Below are positions 8,482 to 19,907 of a stretch of 52,226 bases of DNA, in pieces. Origin of the DNA: Gemmatimonadaceae bacterium (lineage in GTDB: Bacteria; Gemmatimonadota; Gemmatimonadetes; Gemmatimonadales; Gemmatimonadaceae); the NCBI GenBank assembly GCA_014379355.1, contig JACMLX010000193.1:1-52226 (forward strand). Direction: 5' to 3'. A model generated the notes under the pieces. It saw only the letters and a list, made by a program, of their open reading frames with translations, ran no database searches and was not told the DNA's origin. Numbering within the stretch: the stretch's first letter is position 1; each line of letters opens with the position of its first letter. The position numbers were made by a program, and so were the translations under genes.

Positions 8482-9389
8482 CACGCGGCGCGGCGGCACA
8501 TCCACTCGAACATGCCGACGCATGGCTCGATGCGATGTCGCTCGAACAGGGCTCTTCGCCGCGCACGATCGAGGCGTACTCGCGCGACCTGCAGCGATTG
8601 CACGAGTATCTCGCCAGCCGCGGCAATCCGTCGCCGACCACGATCGATGCGCGCGTGCTGCGTGGCTTCATCCATCATCTCGTCGATCTGGGCCTCGCGC
8701 CGGCATCGGTGAGCCGCATGGTCAGCGCCGTGCGCGGCTTCTATCGCTTCCTCGTCGGTGAGTCGTACGTCACACACGACCCGAGCGAACAACTCGAGAC
8801 GCCGAAGAAATGGCGCACGCTGCCGGACATCCTGTCGCCGGACGAGGTCGATCGCATCATCGGCGCCATCTCGCTCGACGAGCGACTCGCGTTCCGTGAC
8901 CGTGCGTTGTTCGAGGTCGCCTATGGTGCCGGCCTGCGTGTGAGTGAGTGGATCACGCTCGGCATCGGCGATGTGTACATGGACGATCGCATCGTGCGCG
9001 TGGTGGGCAAGGGCAACAAGGAGCGCCTCGTACCGATCGGCCGGCGTGCGCTGGCTGCGGTGGCGATCTACACGCGTGAACTCCGTCCCGCCCTCGTGCG
9101 TGGCACACCGAACGCGACGCTGTTCGTGAACAGTCGCGGCGGCTCGCTGTCGCGCATGGGCGCGTGGAAGCTGCTGCGGAAGTACGTCGACTCTGCCGGT
9201 ATCACCACCCACGTCACGCCGCACACCTTGCGACACTCATTCGCGACACATCTGTTGGAGGGCGGTGCGGACCTGCGCGCAGTGCAGGACATGCTCGGCC
9301 ACGCCGACATCGCCACGACACAGCTGTACACGCAGGTCGATCGCACGTACCTGCAGCAGATCCACCGCCAGTTCCATCCGCGCGCATGA
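8478..9389 (+). CDS. xerD: tyrosine recombinase XerD/XerC family
   Basis: A 303-residue tyrosine recombinase, the usual length for XerC/XerD, which resolve chromosome dimers at dif. The N-terminal SAM-like DNA-binding domain covers about residues 10-95. The catalytic set is complete: Arg154 (GAGLRVSE), Lys178 (VVGKGNKER), His249 and Arg252 ([10 protein letters not shown]), His275 (LGHADI) and nucleophile Tyr284. The start overlaps dedA by four bases and gives an N-terminus of normal length. The gene lies in a housekeeping operon, so it is a core Xer protein rather than a mobile-element integrase. XerC versus XerD cannot be settled by eye. Confidence 0.93.
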   Translation: MTRGAAAHPLEHADAWLDAMSLEQGSSPRTIEAYSRDLQRLHEYLASRGNPSPTTIDARVLRGFIHHLVDLGLAPASVSRMVSAVRGFYRFLVGESYVTHDPSEQLETPKKWRTLPDILSPDEVDRIIGAISLDERLAFRDRALFEVAYGAGLRVSEWITLGIGDVYMDDRIVRVVGKGNKERLVPIGRRALAAVAIYTRELRPALVRGTPNATLFVNSRGGSLSRMGAWKLLRKYVDSAGITTHVTPHTLRHSFATHLLEGGADLRAVQDMLGHADIATTQLYTQVDRTYLQQIHRQFHPRA

Positions 9390-9982
9390 TCCTGATTCTC
9401 GATAACTACGACTCGTTCACCTACAACCTCGTGCAGTATCTGGGGGAGATGGGTGAGACGCTGGATGTGCGGCGCAACGACGCGATCAGCGTCGACGACG
9501 TCGGTGCGCTGCAGCCCGAGGCGATCGTATTGTCGCCGGGCCCGTGCACACCGGCCGACGCGGGCATCACCGTGCCCGTGATCCAGCGCTGGGGTGCGTC
9601 GATCCCGATGCTCGGCGTCTGTCTCGGTCATCAGGCGATCGGCGAGGCATACGGCGGTCGAGTGGTGCGCGCCGGTCGAGTGATGCATGGCAAGACCTCC
9701 GAGCTCGTGCACGACGGCACCGAGCTGTTCGCCGGCCTTCCGTCGCCGCTGCGGGTGATGAGATATCACTCCCTCGTCGTGGAACCGGCATCGTTGCCTG
9801 CGTGTCTCGAGGTCACGGCCCGGGCCACCGATTCCGCCGACGAGATCCATGCGCTCAGGCATCGCGAGCATCCGGTGTGGGGCGTCCAGTTCCATCCCGA
9901 ATCGGTGCTCACCGAGGGCGGAAAACAGCTGCTCCAGAACTTCCTGCGTCTCGCGCGCACCCGGCGGGTCGAGACCGGCTGA
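9386..9982 (+). CDS. anthranilate/aminodeoxychorismate synthase glutaminase subunit (TrpG/PabA)
   Basis: A 198-residue class I glutamine amidotransferase that supplies ammonia to TrpE or PabB. The N-terminal [18 protein letters not shown] and the catalytic triad Cys79 (GVCLGHQ), His170 and Glu172 (QFHPES) are intact. The ATG at 9386 overlaps the xerD stop by four bases. No synthase partner (trpE/pabB) is nearby, which suggests an amphibolic subunit serving both tryptophan and folate; that is inference. It is the last gene before a 169-base gap, so it probably ends this transcription unit. Confidence 0.93.
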   Translation: MILILDNYDSFTYNLVQYLGEMGETLDVRRNDAISVDDVGALQPEAIVLSPGPCTPADAGITVPVIQRWGASIPMLGVCLGHQAIGEAYGGRVVRAGRVMHGKTSELVHDGTELFAGLPSPLRVMRYHSLVVEPASLPACLEVTARATDSADEIHALRHREHPVWGVQFHPESVLTEGGKQLLQNFLRLARTRRVETG

Positions 9983-10079
9983 GTGTTGGATGACTGATCG
10001 ACGAGGTGAATAATCCAGCTGAGATCGGTAGCTTTTCCGTATCGAATCGCGCACGAATGCCGCCACGTTTCCGGCGCCA

Positions 10080-10127
10080 TTGCCAATGCGTGGCAAGGGT
10101 CTACGTTACTGGAATGATTCTTGCCAC
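10080..10127 (+). repeat. alternating TTGCCA/TGGCAA inverted repeats upstream of kdsB
   Basis: TTGCCA at 10080-10085, TGGCAA at 10091-10096 and TTGCCA at 10121-10126 form nested inverted repeats; the outer pair extends to GTGGCAAG (10090-10097) and CTTGCCAC (10120-10127). They lie just before kdsB and overlap the sigma-54-like element. They could be an operator or RNA hairpin arms. One arm contributes the TTGC of the proposed -12 element. Confidence 0.5.
10110..10125 (+). promoter_or_regulatory. candidate sigma-54 (-24/-12) promoter for the kdsB operon
   Basis: TGGAATGATTCTTGCC matches the sigma-54 consensus TGGCAC-N5-TTGCW at TGG, A, G and TTGC. The invariant GG (10111-10112) and GC (10123-10124) have the correct 12-base offset. 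It would start transcription near 10136, about 16 bases before the kdsB GTG. The downstream gene run includes rpoN itself. This is a short match found by eye and could be chance. A sigma-54 promoter also needs an activator, and none is encoded nearby. Confidence 0.45.
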
Positions 10128-10151
10128 CAGCGATCCGACGAGGGGTCTCGC

Positions 10152-12592
<2,441 letters not shown>

Positions 12593-12597
12593 ACATC

Positions 12598-13419
12598 ATG
12601 CACGACGCACCGTTGTTTCCGCACGACCGACTCTTCCTCATTGCCGGGCCCTGCCAGGCCGAAGACGACGCGCTCAACCTGCGTGTCGCAGAAGCGCTCG
12701 CGCGTGTCGCTGACCGGGTGCCGGGCGGCGTGATCTACAAGGCCAGTTTCGACAAGGCGAATCGCTCGAATCCCGGCGCAACGCGCGGGCTCGGGCTCGA
12801 GCGCGGCCTCGAAGCGCTGGCCACGGTGAAGCGTGAAACGGGACTGCCGGTGCTGACGGACGTGCACCTGCCGGAACAGTGCGCGATGGCGGCGGAGGTA
12901 TGTGATGTGCTGCAGATCCCCGCGTTTCTCTGTCGCCAGACGGATCTGCTCGAAGCCGCAGGCCGCACCGGGAAGCCGATCAACATCAAGAAGGGTCAGT
13001 GGTTGCAGCCTGAAGGCATGAAGGGCGCGACAGAGAAGGTTCGACGTGTGTCGCCTGCGGGTGATGCGGCGCCACTGGCGGTGACCGAACGCGGCACATT
13101 TTTCGGCTACGGTGATCTGGTCGTCGACATGCGCAACTTCGCGCGCATGAAAGCGGCGGCGCAAGCACCGGTCGTCTATGATGCGACCCACAGTGTGCAG
13201 CAGCCGGGTCGCGGCGACGCTGGTGCGAGTGGTGGCCTGCGCGAGTTCATTCCGCCCCTCATGTTCGCCGCGCTGTCGGCGGGCGCGCAGGGGCTGTTCG
13301 TCGAAACACATCCGGATCCCGATCACGCACCGAGTGACGGGCCGAACATGGTGTTCCTCGACCACTTTCCCGACCTGATCGATCGCGCCGTCGAACTCTG
13401 GGCGCTGGTGAATCGATGA
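12598..13419 (+). CDS. kdsA: 3-deoxy-8-phosphooctulonate synthase (Kdo8P synthase), Cys/metal type
   Basis: KdsA condenses arabinose-5-phosphate with phosphoenolpyruvate. The 273-residue TIM-barrel protein shows IAGPCQAE at 15-22, YKASFDKANRS, LTDVHLPEQ, NIKKGQW and FVETHPDPD. Cys19 is at the position that separates the metal-dependent class (Cys) from the metal-independent E. coli class (Asn), so this should need a divalent metal. The ATG is 5 bases after pyrG, and its stop overlaps the kdsC start by four bases. All four Kdo-forming enzymes are in this run. Confidence 0.97.
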   Translation: MHDAPLFPHDRLFLIAGPCQAEDDALNLRVAEALARVADRVPGGVIYKASFDKANRSNPGATRGLGLERGLEALATVKRETGLPVLTDVHLPEQCAMAAEVCDVLQIPAFLCRQTDLLEAAGRTGKPINIKKGQWLQPEGMKGATEKVRRVSPAGDAAPLAVTERGTFFGYGDLVVDMRNFARMKAAAQAPVVYDATHSVQQPGRGDAGASGGLREFIPPLMFAALSAGAQGLFVETHPDPDHAPSDGPNMVFLDHFPDLIDRAVELWALVNR

Positions 13420-13994
13420 TCGACCCGACGATCGCCCGACGCATTGCGCTGGTCGCGTTCGACGTCGACGGCACGCTGACGGACAACGGCGTCTACATCG
13501 GCGATTCGGCAGACCTCACGCTGCCGGAAGAGCGCATCGAGCTGAAGCGATTCGACATCCAGGACGGTCTCGGCATCGTGATGCTGCGGCGTGCGGGCAT
13601 CGCGGTGGCCTTCATCTCGGCCCGGCATTCGCCCGCCACGACGCTGCGCGCGAAGGAGCTGGGTGTCACGCAGGTGCATCAGGGCAAGGGTCTGCGCAAG
13701 GTGCCGACATTGCGTGCGATCAGCAGCTCGCTCGGCATTCCGTTCGACTGCATGGCCTTCATGGGTGATGATCTCGCCGACATCGCGGTGATGTCGCAGG
13801 TGGCGCTGGCCGTGGCACCGCAGAACGCTGTCGCGGAGGTGAAGGGCATAGCGAACGTGCAGCTGACCCGACCTGGCGGACGCGGCGCGGTGCGAGAGTT
13901 CGTCGAGGCACTGCTGCAGGCGCGTGGTGAATGGGACCAGCTGGTGGCCACGTATGTCGCAGACAGCGCGCATGAACCGGCGGCGCAGACATGA
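13416..13994 (+). CDS. kdsC: 3-deoxy-D-manno-octulosonate 8-phosphate phosphatase
   Basis: KdsC removes phosphate from Kdo8P to free Kdo. The 192-residue HAD type C0 (capless) phosphatase has nucleophile motif DVDGTLTDNGVY at about 18-29, FISAR, and FMGDDLADIAVM as motif IV. Length and the absence of a cap domain match KdsC, which works as a tetramer. The gene overlaps kdsA and kdsD by four bases each and lies between the enzymes that act just before it in the pathway. Confidence 0.95.
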   Translation: MIDPTIARRIALVAFDVDGTLTDNGVYIGDSADLTLPEERIELKRFDIQDGLGIVMLRRAGIAVAFISARHSPATTLRAKELGVTQVHQGKGLRKVPTLRAISSSLGIPFDCMAFMGDDLADIAVMSQVALAVAPQNAVAEVKGIANVQLTRPGGRGAVREFVEALLQARGEWDQLVATYVADSAHEPAAQT

Positions 13995-14956
13995 CCGAGG
14001 TCGAACTCGTGGCGCGGGGTGTTCGCGTGATGCGTCTCGAACGGGTGGCCATTGCGGCGGTCGAGTCGCGACTCGACGCGTCGTTCGCGAGCGCCGTGCT
14101 TCTGATCGCGAACTCACGAGGGCGCGTCATCGTGGCCGGCGTCGGCAAGTCAGGCCTCATCGGTCGCAAGATCGCCGCCACACTCACGTCGACGGGCACG
14201 CCGGCGACGTTCCTGCACCCGGTCGAAGGTGTGCATGGTGACCTCGGAATCGTCGGCCCGAACGACGTCGCGATCCTGCTGTCGAAAAGCGGTGAGACGG
14301 CGGAACTCCTGCCGCTGCTGCAGGAACTGAAGCGACTCGGTGTCGGCGTGATTGCGATCACAGGGGACGTCCGCTCCACGCTCGGTCGTGCCGCGGACGC
14401 CGCGCTCGACGCCGGCGTGGCCGAAGAGGCGTGTCCGCACGACCTCGCGCCGACCACCAGCACGACGGCCGCACTCGCCATTGGCGACGCGCTCGCGGTG
14501 GCGCTGCTCGAACACAAGGGATTCCGTCGCGAGGACTTTGCGCGACTGCATCCCGGCGGATCGCTCGGCAAGAAGCTGCTCACGACCGTCGCCGAGGTGA
14601 TGGAAGACGAACAACTTCCGGTGTTGCCGGTAACAGCCACGATGAGAGAAGCCATCGTGCCACTGGCCGAACGTCGCGGCCTTGTCGTCCTGAGCACCGG
14701 TGACGGTGTCGTCAGCGGTGTCGTGACCGCCGGCGACCTGGCGCGCCTGCTCGAACGGAGCGCGGAACCGTTCGCGGCATCGGTTGCGGACGTGATGACG
14801 ACCACCCCTCGCACCGCGCGCGCCGATGAACTCGCGAGTGGTGTCGTCTATCGCATGGAACGCTTCGGCATCATGGCGATGCCGGTGCTCGGCGCCGACG
14901 ACCGACTCGTCGGTGTCGTGCATCTGCACGACCTGCTGCGCGCGGGAGTCGTCTGA
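13991..14956 (+). CDS. kdsD: arabinose-5-phosphate isomerase
   Basis: KdsD isomerises ribulose-5-phosphate to arabinose-5-phosphate, the first Kdo precursor. The 321-residue protein has an N-terminal SIS domain (VAGVGKSGLIGRKIAATLTS, LHPVEGVHGDLG, LLSKSGET) and two C-terminal CBS repeats (about 205-320). The signature APTTSTTAALAIGDALA and DFARLHPGGSLGKKLL are characteristic. It overlaps kdsC by four bases and lptC by one. This is the usual kdsD-kdsC-lptC-lptA-lptB-rpoN order of proteobacteria, with kdsA/kdsB joined to it. Confidence 0.96.
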   Translation: MTEVELVARGVRVMRLERVAIAAVESRLDASFASAVLLIANSRGRVIVAGVGKSGLIGRKIAATLTSTGTPATFLHPVEGVHGDLGIVGPNDVAILLSKSGETAELLPLLQELKRLGVGVIAITGDVRSTLGRAADAALDAGVAEEACPHDLAPTTSTTAALAIGDALAVALLEHKGFRREDFARLHPGGSLGKKLLTTVAEVMEDEQLPVLPVTATMREAIVPLAERRGLVVLSTGDGVVSGVVTAGDLARLLERSAEPFAASVADVMTTTPRTARADELASGVVYRMERFGIMAMPVLGADDRLVGVVHLHDLLRAGVV

Positions 14957-15684
14957 TGCGAAGCGCACTGTTGCTCGCCGTCGCCTTCGCGGCGATTCTC
15001 GCCAGTTGCCGATCGCAGTCGAAGACGGCGATCGCGAAGAAGGCGCCGTCCACGGCGGATTCGGCTGACCAGATGATGTGGGGCATGCGGCTGATCCTCA
15101 CCGATCGCGGCGTGCAGCGCGCCGAACTGCAGGCCGACACCGGCTATTTCTTCGACGAGAATACGCGCGCCGAGTTGCGGATCGTGAAGACGACCTTCTT
15201 CAACAATCAGGGCGCGCGCGACGGTGTGCTGACGTCGAAGCGCGGCACGTACAACACGCGCGCCAGCGTCATGGAAGCGCGCGACAACGTCGTGATCGTG
15301 GGTGTCGACGGCAAGCGGCTGACGTCGCCGATGGTGCGCTTCGAGCAGTTCCGCAACCTGATCGTGTCGGACAGTCCGTTCGTGTTCGTCGATGGGCAAC
15401 GGCGAATCGAAGGTATCGGATTCGAGAGTGATCCGCAGATGCTGAATGTGAAGGTCCGTCAGCTGTCGCGCGGCACCGGTGCGAGGATCATGCTGCCGTC
15501 GTCGAAGGGTTCGGCACCGGTGTTCCGCACCGACTCATCGGCGGCGCTGCCGCCAACGGGTACGCAGCCCATGACCGGTCCGATCAGGATGCCCCCCGCA
15601 CAGCCGGCCGCGAAGCCGAAGCCTCTCACCCCGATCCCGCCTGCCGCCGGCACTGTGCCGCCCGGCGCTGAGGTGAAGCCGTGA
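14956..15684 (+). CDS. lptC: LptC-like LPS export protein (putative lipoprotein)
   Basis: LptC links the LptB2FG transporter to LptA in the periplasmic LPS bridge. The 242-residue protein has a short hydrophobic leader ending in a lipobox (ILASC), so it is probably lipid-anchored rather than held by a transmembrane helix as in E. coli. The LptC-like beta core covers about 38-165 (FFDENTRAELRIVKTTFFN, SKRGTYNTR, GIGFESDPQMLNVKVR). A Pro/Ala-rich tail (about 195-242) is extra. The identification rests on these beta-jellyroll patterns and the position between kdsD and lptA/lptB. Confidence 0.85.
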   Translation: MRSALLLAVAFAAILASCRSQSKTAIAKKAPSTADSADQMMWGMRLILTDRGVQRAELQADTGYFFDENTRAELRIVKTTFFNNQGARDGVLTSKRGTYNTRASVMEARDNVVIVGVDGKRLTSPMVRFEQFRNLIVSDSPFVFVDGQRRIEGIGFESDPQMLNVKVRQLSRGTGARIMLPSSKGSAPVFRTDSSAALPPTGTQPMTGPIRMPPAQPAAKPKPLTPIPPAAGTVPPGAEVKP

Positions 15685-17144
15685 GCGCGCGTCGTGCAGG
15701 CGTGCTGCTCACACTCGCCTTGTGCGCTGCCACTGTTGTGCGCGCACAGGGAACGGGCCGTTGTGACATCGAGTTGCGACCCGCGAACGACTCGACACGG
15801 CTCACGTCCACGACGTCCACGCCGAACGGACCACGCAACGTGTTCGTGGGTGGCCGCGTCGAGGCGCGCTGCCTGAATCAGGATGTGCGTCTCCTGGCAG
15901 ACAGTGCGGAGTGGTATCAGGGTGCGCAGGTCCTCTACCTCATCGGCCATGTGCGGTACACGGAGCCGCGCGTGCGCGTGACGAGCGACCAGATGAACTA
16001 CTTCCAGGTGGACGAACGCCTGGTGGCCACCGGCAATGTCGAGGCGACACTGCCGAGCGGCTCCATCATGCGCGGTCCTCAGGCGACGTACTTTCGCGCG
16101 GTGAAGGGCTTCCGGCCGACGTCACGCCTTGAAGCCATCCAGCGCCCGCGTCTCTGGCTCGCGCAGCGTGATTCCAGCGGCAGGGCGAGTGAACCGGTGC
16201 AGATGACGGCGAACCAGATGACGACCGAGAACGATTCGCTCGTGTACGCCGGCGGCAGCGTCGAGATCACGCGCAGTGATCTCGATGCGCAGAGTGACTC
16301 GGCATTTCTCGACAGCGGCAACGGACTCGCGCGTCTCATGCGTCGACCGGTGGTCCTCGGCAAGGGTGAGCGCAGCTACACGTTGCATGCGGACCAGATG
16401 GAGCTCTACACGCGGAACCGGCTCGTGCAGCGCGTCCTGTCGCAGGGCGGCGCGCGTGCGACGAGCGGGGACATGCTCCTGACGGGCGACACGATCGACT
16501 TGCGCGTGGACGAGAACAAGGCGCAGGCGGCGTACATCTGGGGCAAGTCGCGCGCGCGCGCCGTGTCGCCCGACCGCGACCTCCTCGCGGATTCACTGGC
16601 GGTGCGCATGCCGAATCAGCTGCTGCACGAAGTGCGCGCGTTCCGGCTCGCCGTCGCGACCACCATGCCCGACACCGCGAACATTCGCAGCGGCGAGAAG
16701 GATTGGCTCAAGGGCGACACCATCTTCGCCTACTTCGACTCGCTGCCGCCGAGGCCAGCCGCCAGCGCCGACACCGCCACGGCGAAACCGAAGCTGCGGG
16801 AATTGCAGGCAATCGGGCACTCCAGTGCGCGCTACCAGATGGCGACGCAGACGAGCACGCCGGAACGACCCGGCATCAACTACTCGCGCGGCGATCGCAT
16901 CACCGTCACGATGGACACCAGTGGAGTTTCGCGCGTGCAGATCGATGAACACGCCGTCGGCCTGTATCTCGAGCCGGTGCGCGACTCCACGCTTTTGCCG
17001 CTGGATGTCCAGCCGCAGCCTGACAGCACCACGCCACCGGGATCGCCGACGGTTCCGACGCCCGTGAAACCAACGCCACCCGCCACACGGCCCGCCGCGA
17101 AACCCGCAGCCACCGTTCCGCGCACCACACCGGCCCGCCCGTGA
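15681..17144 (+). CDS. lptA: large OstA/LptA-like periplasmic protein
   Basis: LptA-type OstA domains form the beta-jellyroll bridge that carries LPS across the periplasm. The 487-residue protein has an N-terminal signal peptide (VLLTLALCAATVVRAQG) and repeated OstA-like strands: FVGGRVEARCLNQDVRLLAD, LIGHVRYTEPRVRVTSDQMNYF, GNVEATLPSGSIMRG, YAGGSVEITRSDLDA. E. coli LptA is about 185 residues, so this is more than twice as long and could span more of the bridge. It ends in a Pro/Thr-rich tail (about 440-487). The start is a GTG overlapping lptC by four bases. An LptD-like N-domain protein is an alternative, but no barrel follows. Confidence 0.8.
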   Translation: MSARRAGVLLTLALCAATVVRAQGTGRCDIELRPANDSTRLTSTTSTPNGPRNVFVGGRVEARCLNQDVRLLADSAEWYQGAQVLYLIGHVRYTEPRVRVTSDQMNYFQVDERLVATGNVEATLPSGSIMRGPQATYFRAVKGFRPTSRLEAIQRPRLWLAQRDSSGRASEPVQMTANQMTTENDSLVYAGGSVEITRSDLDAQSDSAFLDSGNGLARLMRRPVVLGKGERSYTLHADQMELYTRNRLVQRVLSQGGARATSGDMLLTGDTIDLRVDENKAQAAYIWGKSRARAVSPDRDLLADSLAVRMPNQLLHEVRAFRLAVATTMPDTANIRSGEKDWLKGDTIFAYFDSLPPRPAASADTATAKPKLRELQAIGHSSARYQMATQTSTPERPGINYSRGDRITVTMDTSGVSRVQIDEHAVGLYLEPVRDSTLLPLDVQPQPDSTTPPGSPTVPTPVKPTPPATRPAAKPAATVPRTTPARP

Positions 17145-18397
17145 TCGATCAGCCGACGTCGCCCGACGAAGAGCTTCCGGCTCGTATCCGCGCCCTCATC
17201 GAACATTTCGCGCCGCATGATCGCTCGCCGGTGATGGCGATGCATGCGCTGTTCGCCGCGTCCGATGAGCAGGGCATGGCACGCTTCGATGAAGTCGCAC
17301 GGATCTATCGCGAGGACTACCTGCTGCTCGAGAAGGCGGCCGGGCGTGATGCCGAACGCGCCGCCGGCACGCTCAGCCTCGATCAGGTGCGCGCGCATCT
17401 GCGTGATGCGCTGCTGCCGCGACTCGTTGCCGACGGCGTGGTGATGCTGCCGGCCACCGGGCTCGATACGCCGGGCGCGAAGGTGCAGGTGGTGGGCGGC
17501 GTGTGGGAAGGTGTGAAGGAGAATCGCGACAAGGTCACCGAGGAAGTGAAGCGTCGCTCGACGCAGGGCGTCGCGATCCAGACCGGGCGCGTGCCGATCT
17601 TCACACCCACCACGCAGGCGAAGCTGACCGCACGGCTCGAGGCCAAGGGCCTCGTCAAGACCTACAAGAAGCGCAGCGTGGTGAACAACGTGGCGCTGCA
17701 TCTCCGGCAGGGAGAAATCGTCGGCCTGCTCGGACCGAACGGTGCCGGCAAGACGACCACGTTCTACATGATCGTCGGCCTGATCCAGCCGAACAGCGGG
17801 CAGATCCTGCTCGACGGAAAGGACATCACGTCAATGCCGATGTACCAGCGTGCCCGCCACGGAATCGGCTATCTGTCCCAGGAGCCGTCGATCTTCCGGA
17901 AGCTGACGGTCGAGGAGAACATCATGGCGATTCTCGAGACGCGAAAGCTGCCGAGTGCCGAGAAGGCGGCAAAGCTCGAGAAGCTGCTGGATGAGCTCAG
18001 TATCAAGCACCTGCGCAAGAGCAAGGCGTATGCGCTGTCGGGTGGCGAACGGCGTCGGCTCGAGATCACGCGTGCCCTCGTCACCAATCCGCAGTTCATG
18101 ATGCTCGACGAACCGTTCGCGGGCGTCGATCCGATCGCCGTGCACGACATCCAGACCATCGTCTCCGGGTTGCGCCACCGCGGGATAGGCGTCCTGATCT
18201 CGGACCACAACGTGGAGCAGACCCTGGATATCGTGGACCGGGCCTACATCATGTTCGATGGCCAGGTGAAGGTCTCCGGCACGGTCCGTGAGCTGGTCTT
18301 CGACGATACGGTAGCGGAGTTGTACCTCGGTCCCACACTCGCCGCCCGGCTGCGTGAACGTTTCGCGCGCGACGAATCGAAGGAGACCGCGTCGTGA
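17141..18397 (+). CDS. lptB: LPS export ABC transporter ATPase LptB with N-terminal extension
   Basis: The C-terminal 255 residues are LptB, the cytoplasmic ATPase that powers LPS extraction. Walker A GPNGAGKTT is at about 198-206, Q-loop LSQEPSIF, signature LSGGERRRLEITRA, Walker B FMMLDEPFAGVDP and H-loop ISDHN. LptB is normally about 240 residues; here about 160 residues precede the ABC domain. The extension looks helical (residues 12-100, ARIRALIEHF to LPRLVADGVV) followed by a linker. The GTG start overlaps the lptA stop by four bases, as for its neighbours, so the extension is probably translated. I do not recognise the N-terminal domain; a winged-helix-like fold is a guess. Confidence 0.93.
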   Translation: MIDQPTSPDEELPARIRALIEHFAPHDRSPVMAMHALFAASDEQGMARFDEVARIYREDYLLLEKAAGRDAERAAGTLSLDQVRAHLRDALLPRLVADGVVMLPATGLDTPGAKVQVVGGVWEGVKENRDKVTEEVKRRSTQGVAIQTGRVPIFTPTTQAKLTARLEAKGLVKTYKKRSVVNNVALHLRQGEIVGLLGPNGAGKTTTFYMIVGLIQPNSGQILLDGKDITSMPMYQRARHGIGYLSQEPSIFRKLTVEENIMAILETRKLPSAEKAAKLEKLLDELSIKHLRKSKAYALSGGERRRLEITRALVTNPQFMMLDEPFAGVDPIAVHDIQTIVSGLRHRGIGVLISDHNVEQTLDIVDRAYIMFDGQVKVSGTVRELVFDDTVAELYLGPTLAARLRERFARDESKETAS

Positions 18398-18428
18398 TGC
18401 CGTCCGCCCCGCACGCGGGAGGCCGACG

Positions 18429-19907
18429 ATGAGCGGCTACAAGACGGGGCTCAATCAGAGCACGTCGATGCGGCAGGAGATGAAGGTCAATCCGCGCCTG
18501 TATCAGGCGATGGATCTGCTCTACATGCCGCTCCTTGACCTGCAGCAGCACCTGCAGCAGGAACTGCTCATCAATCCGTTCCTCGAACTCGTGCCGGAGG
18601 ACGAGGACGGTGAGGGCGAGGAGGGTGCCGAACTGCTCGAGGTGGCCACGCCCGAGGAGCAGAAGGCGGACAACACGGACGAGATGGATTGGCAGAAGAT
18701 CCTGGAGGATGGCTTCGAGACCGGCGGCCGCAAGGAGGAGTACGAGGAGCGCGAGTACATCGAGCCGATCACGGTGATGACGCGCGACCTGCTGGACCAC
18801 CTTCGCGAGCAGGTCCAGATGCTGGAGCTCAATCCGCGCCAGGAATTCCTCGCGGATGAATTCGTCGGCAACATCAACGAGGATGGCTATCTCGCGTGCG
18901 AGCTGGTCGAGATTCTCAATGGCGTGAACACCGAGGTCGCACGTGTCGCCGAATCGATCGGGCGCGACATCAGCGAGCTGCCGATGTACACGCTCGAGGA
19001 AGTCGAGGCCTTGCTGCCCATCATCCAGCAGCTCGACCCGCCGGGTGTCGGTGCGCGCAACCTGCGCGAATGCCTGCTGCTGCAACTGGCGACGCAGGGG
19101 CTCGAGGAGGGCGTCGCGTACGCGCTCGTGCGCGACGGCTTCGACGAGTTGATCGGCCATCGCTGGAGTGAGATGGCGAAGCGATTCGGGATCTCGGTGT
19201 CGGAGGTGCAGGCGGTGGCGGACCAGATCGCGAAGCTCGACCCGAAACCCGGACTCAAGTTCGCGCCGGACAACGAGCACTACATCATTCCCGACCTCGT
19301 CGTCGACAAGGTCGACGGTCGCTACGTCGTGTACCTCAACGACGGCAACCTGCCGCGCCTCAAGCTCAGTCGCACGTACCAGGACATCGCGCGCGACAAG
19401 AAGAAGTACGACACCGAGAGCAAGGACTTCATCGCCAACAAGATGAACTCCGCGCACTGGATGATCCAGGCGATCGAGCAGCGCCGGCAGACGATGCTCA
19501 AGGTGATGAACTACATCGTGGAACGGCAGCGCGACTTCTTCGAGAAGGGCGTGCAGCAGCTCAAGCCGCTGACGCTGCGCGAGGTGGCGGAGGTGATCGG
19601 CATGCACGAGTCCACCGTCAGCCGCGTCACGAACGAGAAGTTCGTGCAGACGCCGCGCGGCGTGCTCCCGCTCAAGTTCTTCTTCTCGTCCGGACTGTCG
19701 ACCACCGACGGTGACGACGTCTCGGCACGCGGCATCAAGGACCAGATCAAGAAGCTGGTCGATGGCGAGGACGCGAAGGATCCCCTCACCGATCAGGCGA
19801 TCGTCGACATCCTCAAGCAGGGCGGCGTGGTCATCGCGCGTCGGACCGTGGCGAAGTATCGCGACCAGCTCGGCGTGCTGTCGGCCCGCATGCGGAAACG
19901 GGTATGA
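18429..19907 (+). CDS. rpoN: RNA polymerase sigma-54 factor
   Basis: Sigma-54 directs RNA polymerase to -24/-12 promoters with AAA+ activators. The 492-residue protein has the Gln/Leu-rich activator-interacting region I (LDLQQHLQQELLINPFLEL), an acidic region II, the core-binding/HTH domain (TLREVAEVIGMHESTVSRVTN) and the RpoN box ARRTVAKYR near the C-terminus. The start at 18429 gives the family N-terminus and has GGGAGG upstream; an in-frame start at 18354 would overlap lptB heavily. The lptB-rpoN adjacency is conserved in many bacteria. The gap to lptB is 31 bases. Confidence 0.97.
   Translation: MSGYKTGLNQSTSMRQEMKVNPRLYQAMDLLYMPLLDLQQHLQQELLINPFLELVPEDEDGEGEEGAELLEVATPEEQKADNTDEMDWQKILEDGFETGGRKEEYEEREYIEPITVMTRDLLDHLREQVQMLELNPRQEFLADEFVGNINEDGYLACELVEILNGVNTEVARVAESIGRDISELPMYTLEEVEALLPIIQQLDPPGVGARNLRECLLLQLATQGLEEGVAYALVRDGFDELIGHRWSEMAKRFGISVSEVQAVADQIAKLDPKPGLKFAPDNEHYIIPDLVVDKVDGRYVVYLNDGNLPRLKLSRTYQDIARDKKKYDTESKDFIANKMNSAHWMIQAIEQRRQTMLKVMNYIVERQRDFFEKGVQQLKPLTLREVAEVIGMHESTVSRVTNEKFVQTPRGVLPLKFFFSSGLSTTDGDDVSARGIKDQIKKLVDGEDAKDPLTDQAIVDILKQGGVVIARRTVAKYRDQLGVLSARMRKRV

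Noticed and set aside
8478-9389. XerD-like recombinase as integrase of the tRNA-Arg accessory segment
   Set aside because: It is 33 kb away, overlaps dedA and trpG in a housekeeping operon, and has the length and motifs of core Xer proteins.
10080-10151. Upstream ATG at 10080 as the start of kdsB
   Set aside because: It would add 24 residues not seen in KdsB, would put the sigma-54-like element inside the gene, and lacks the GAGGGG site that precedes the GTG at 10152.
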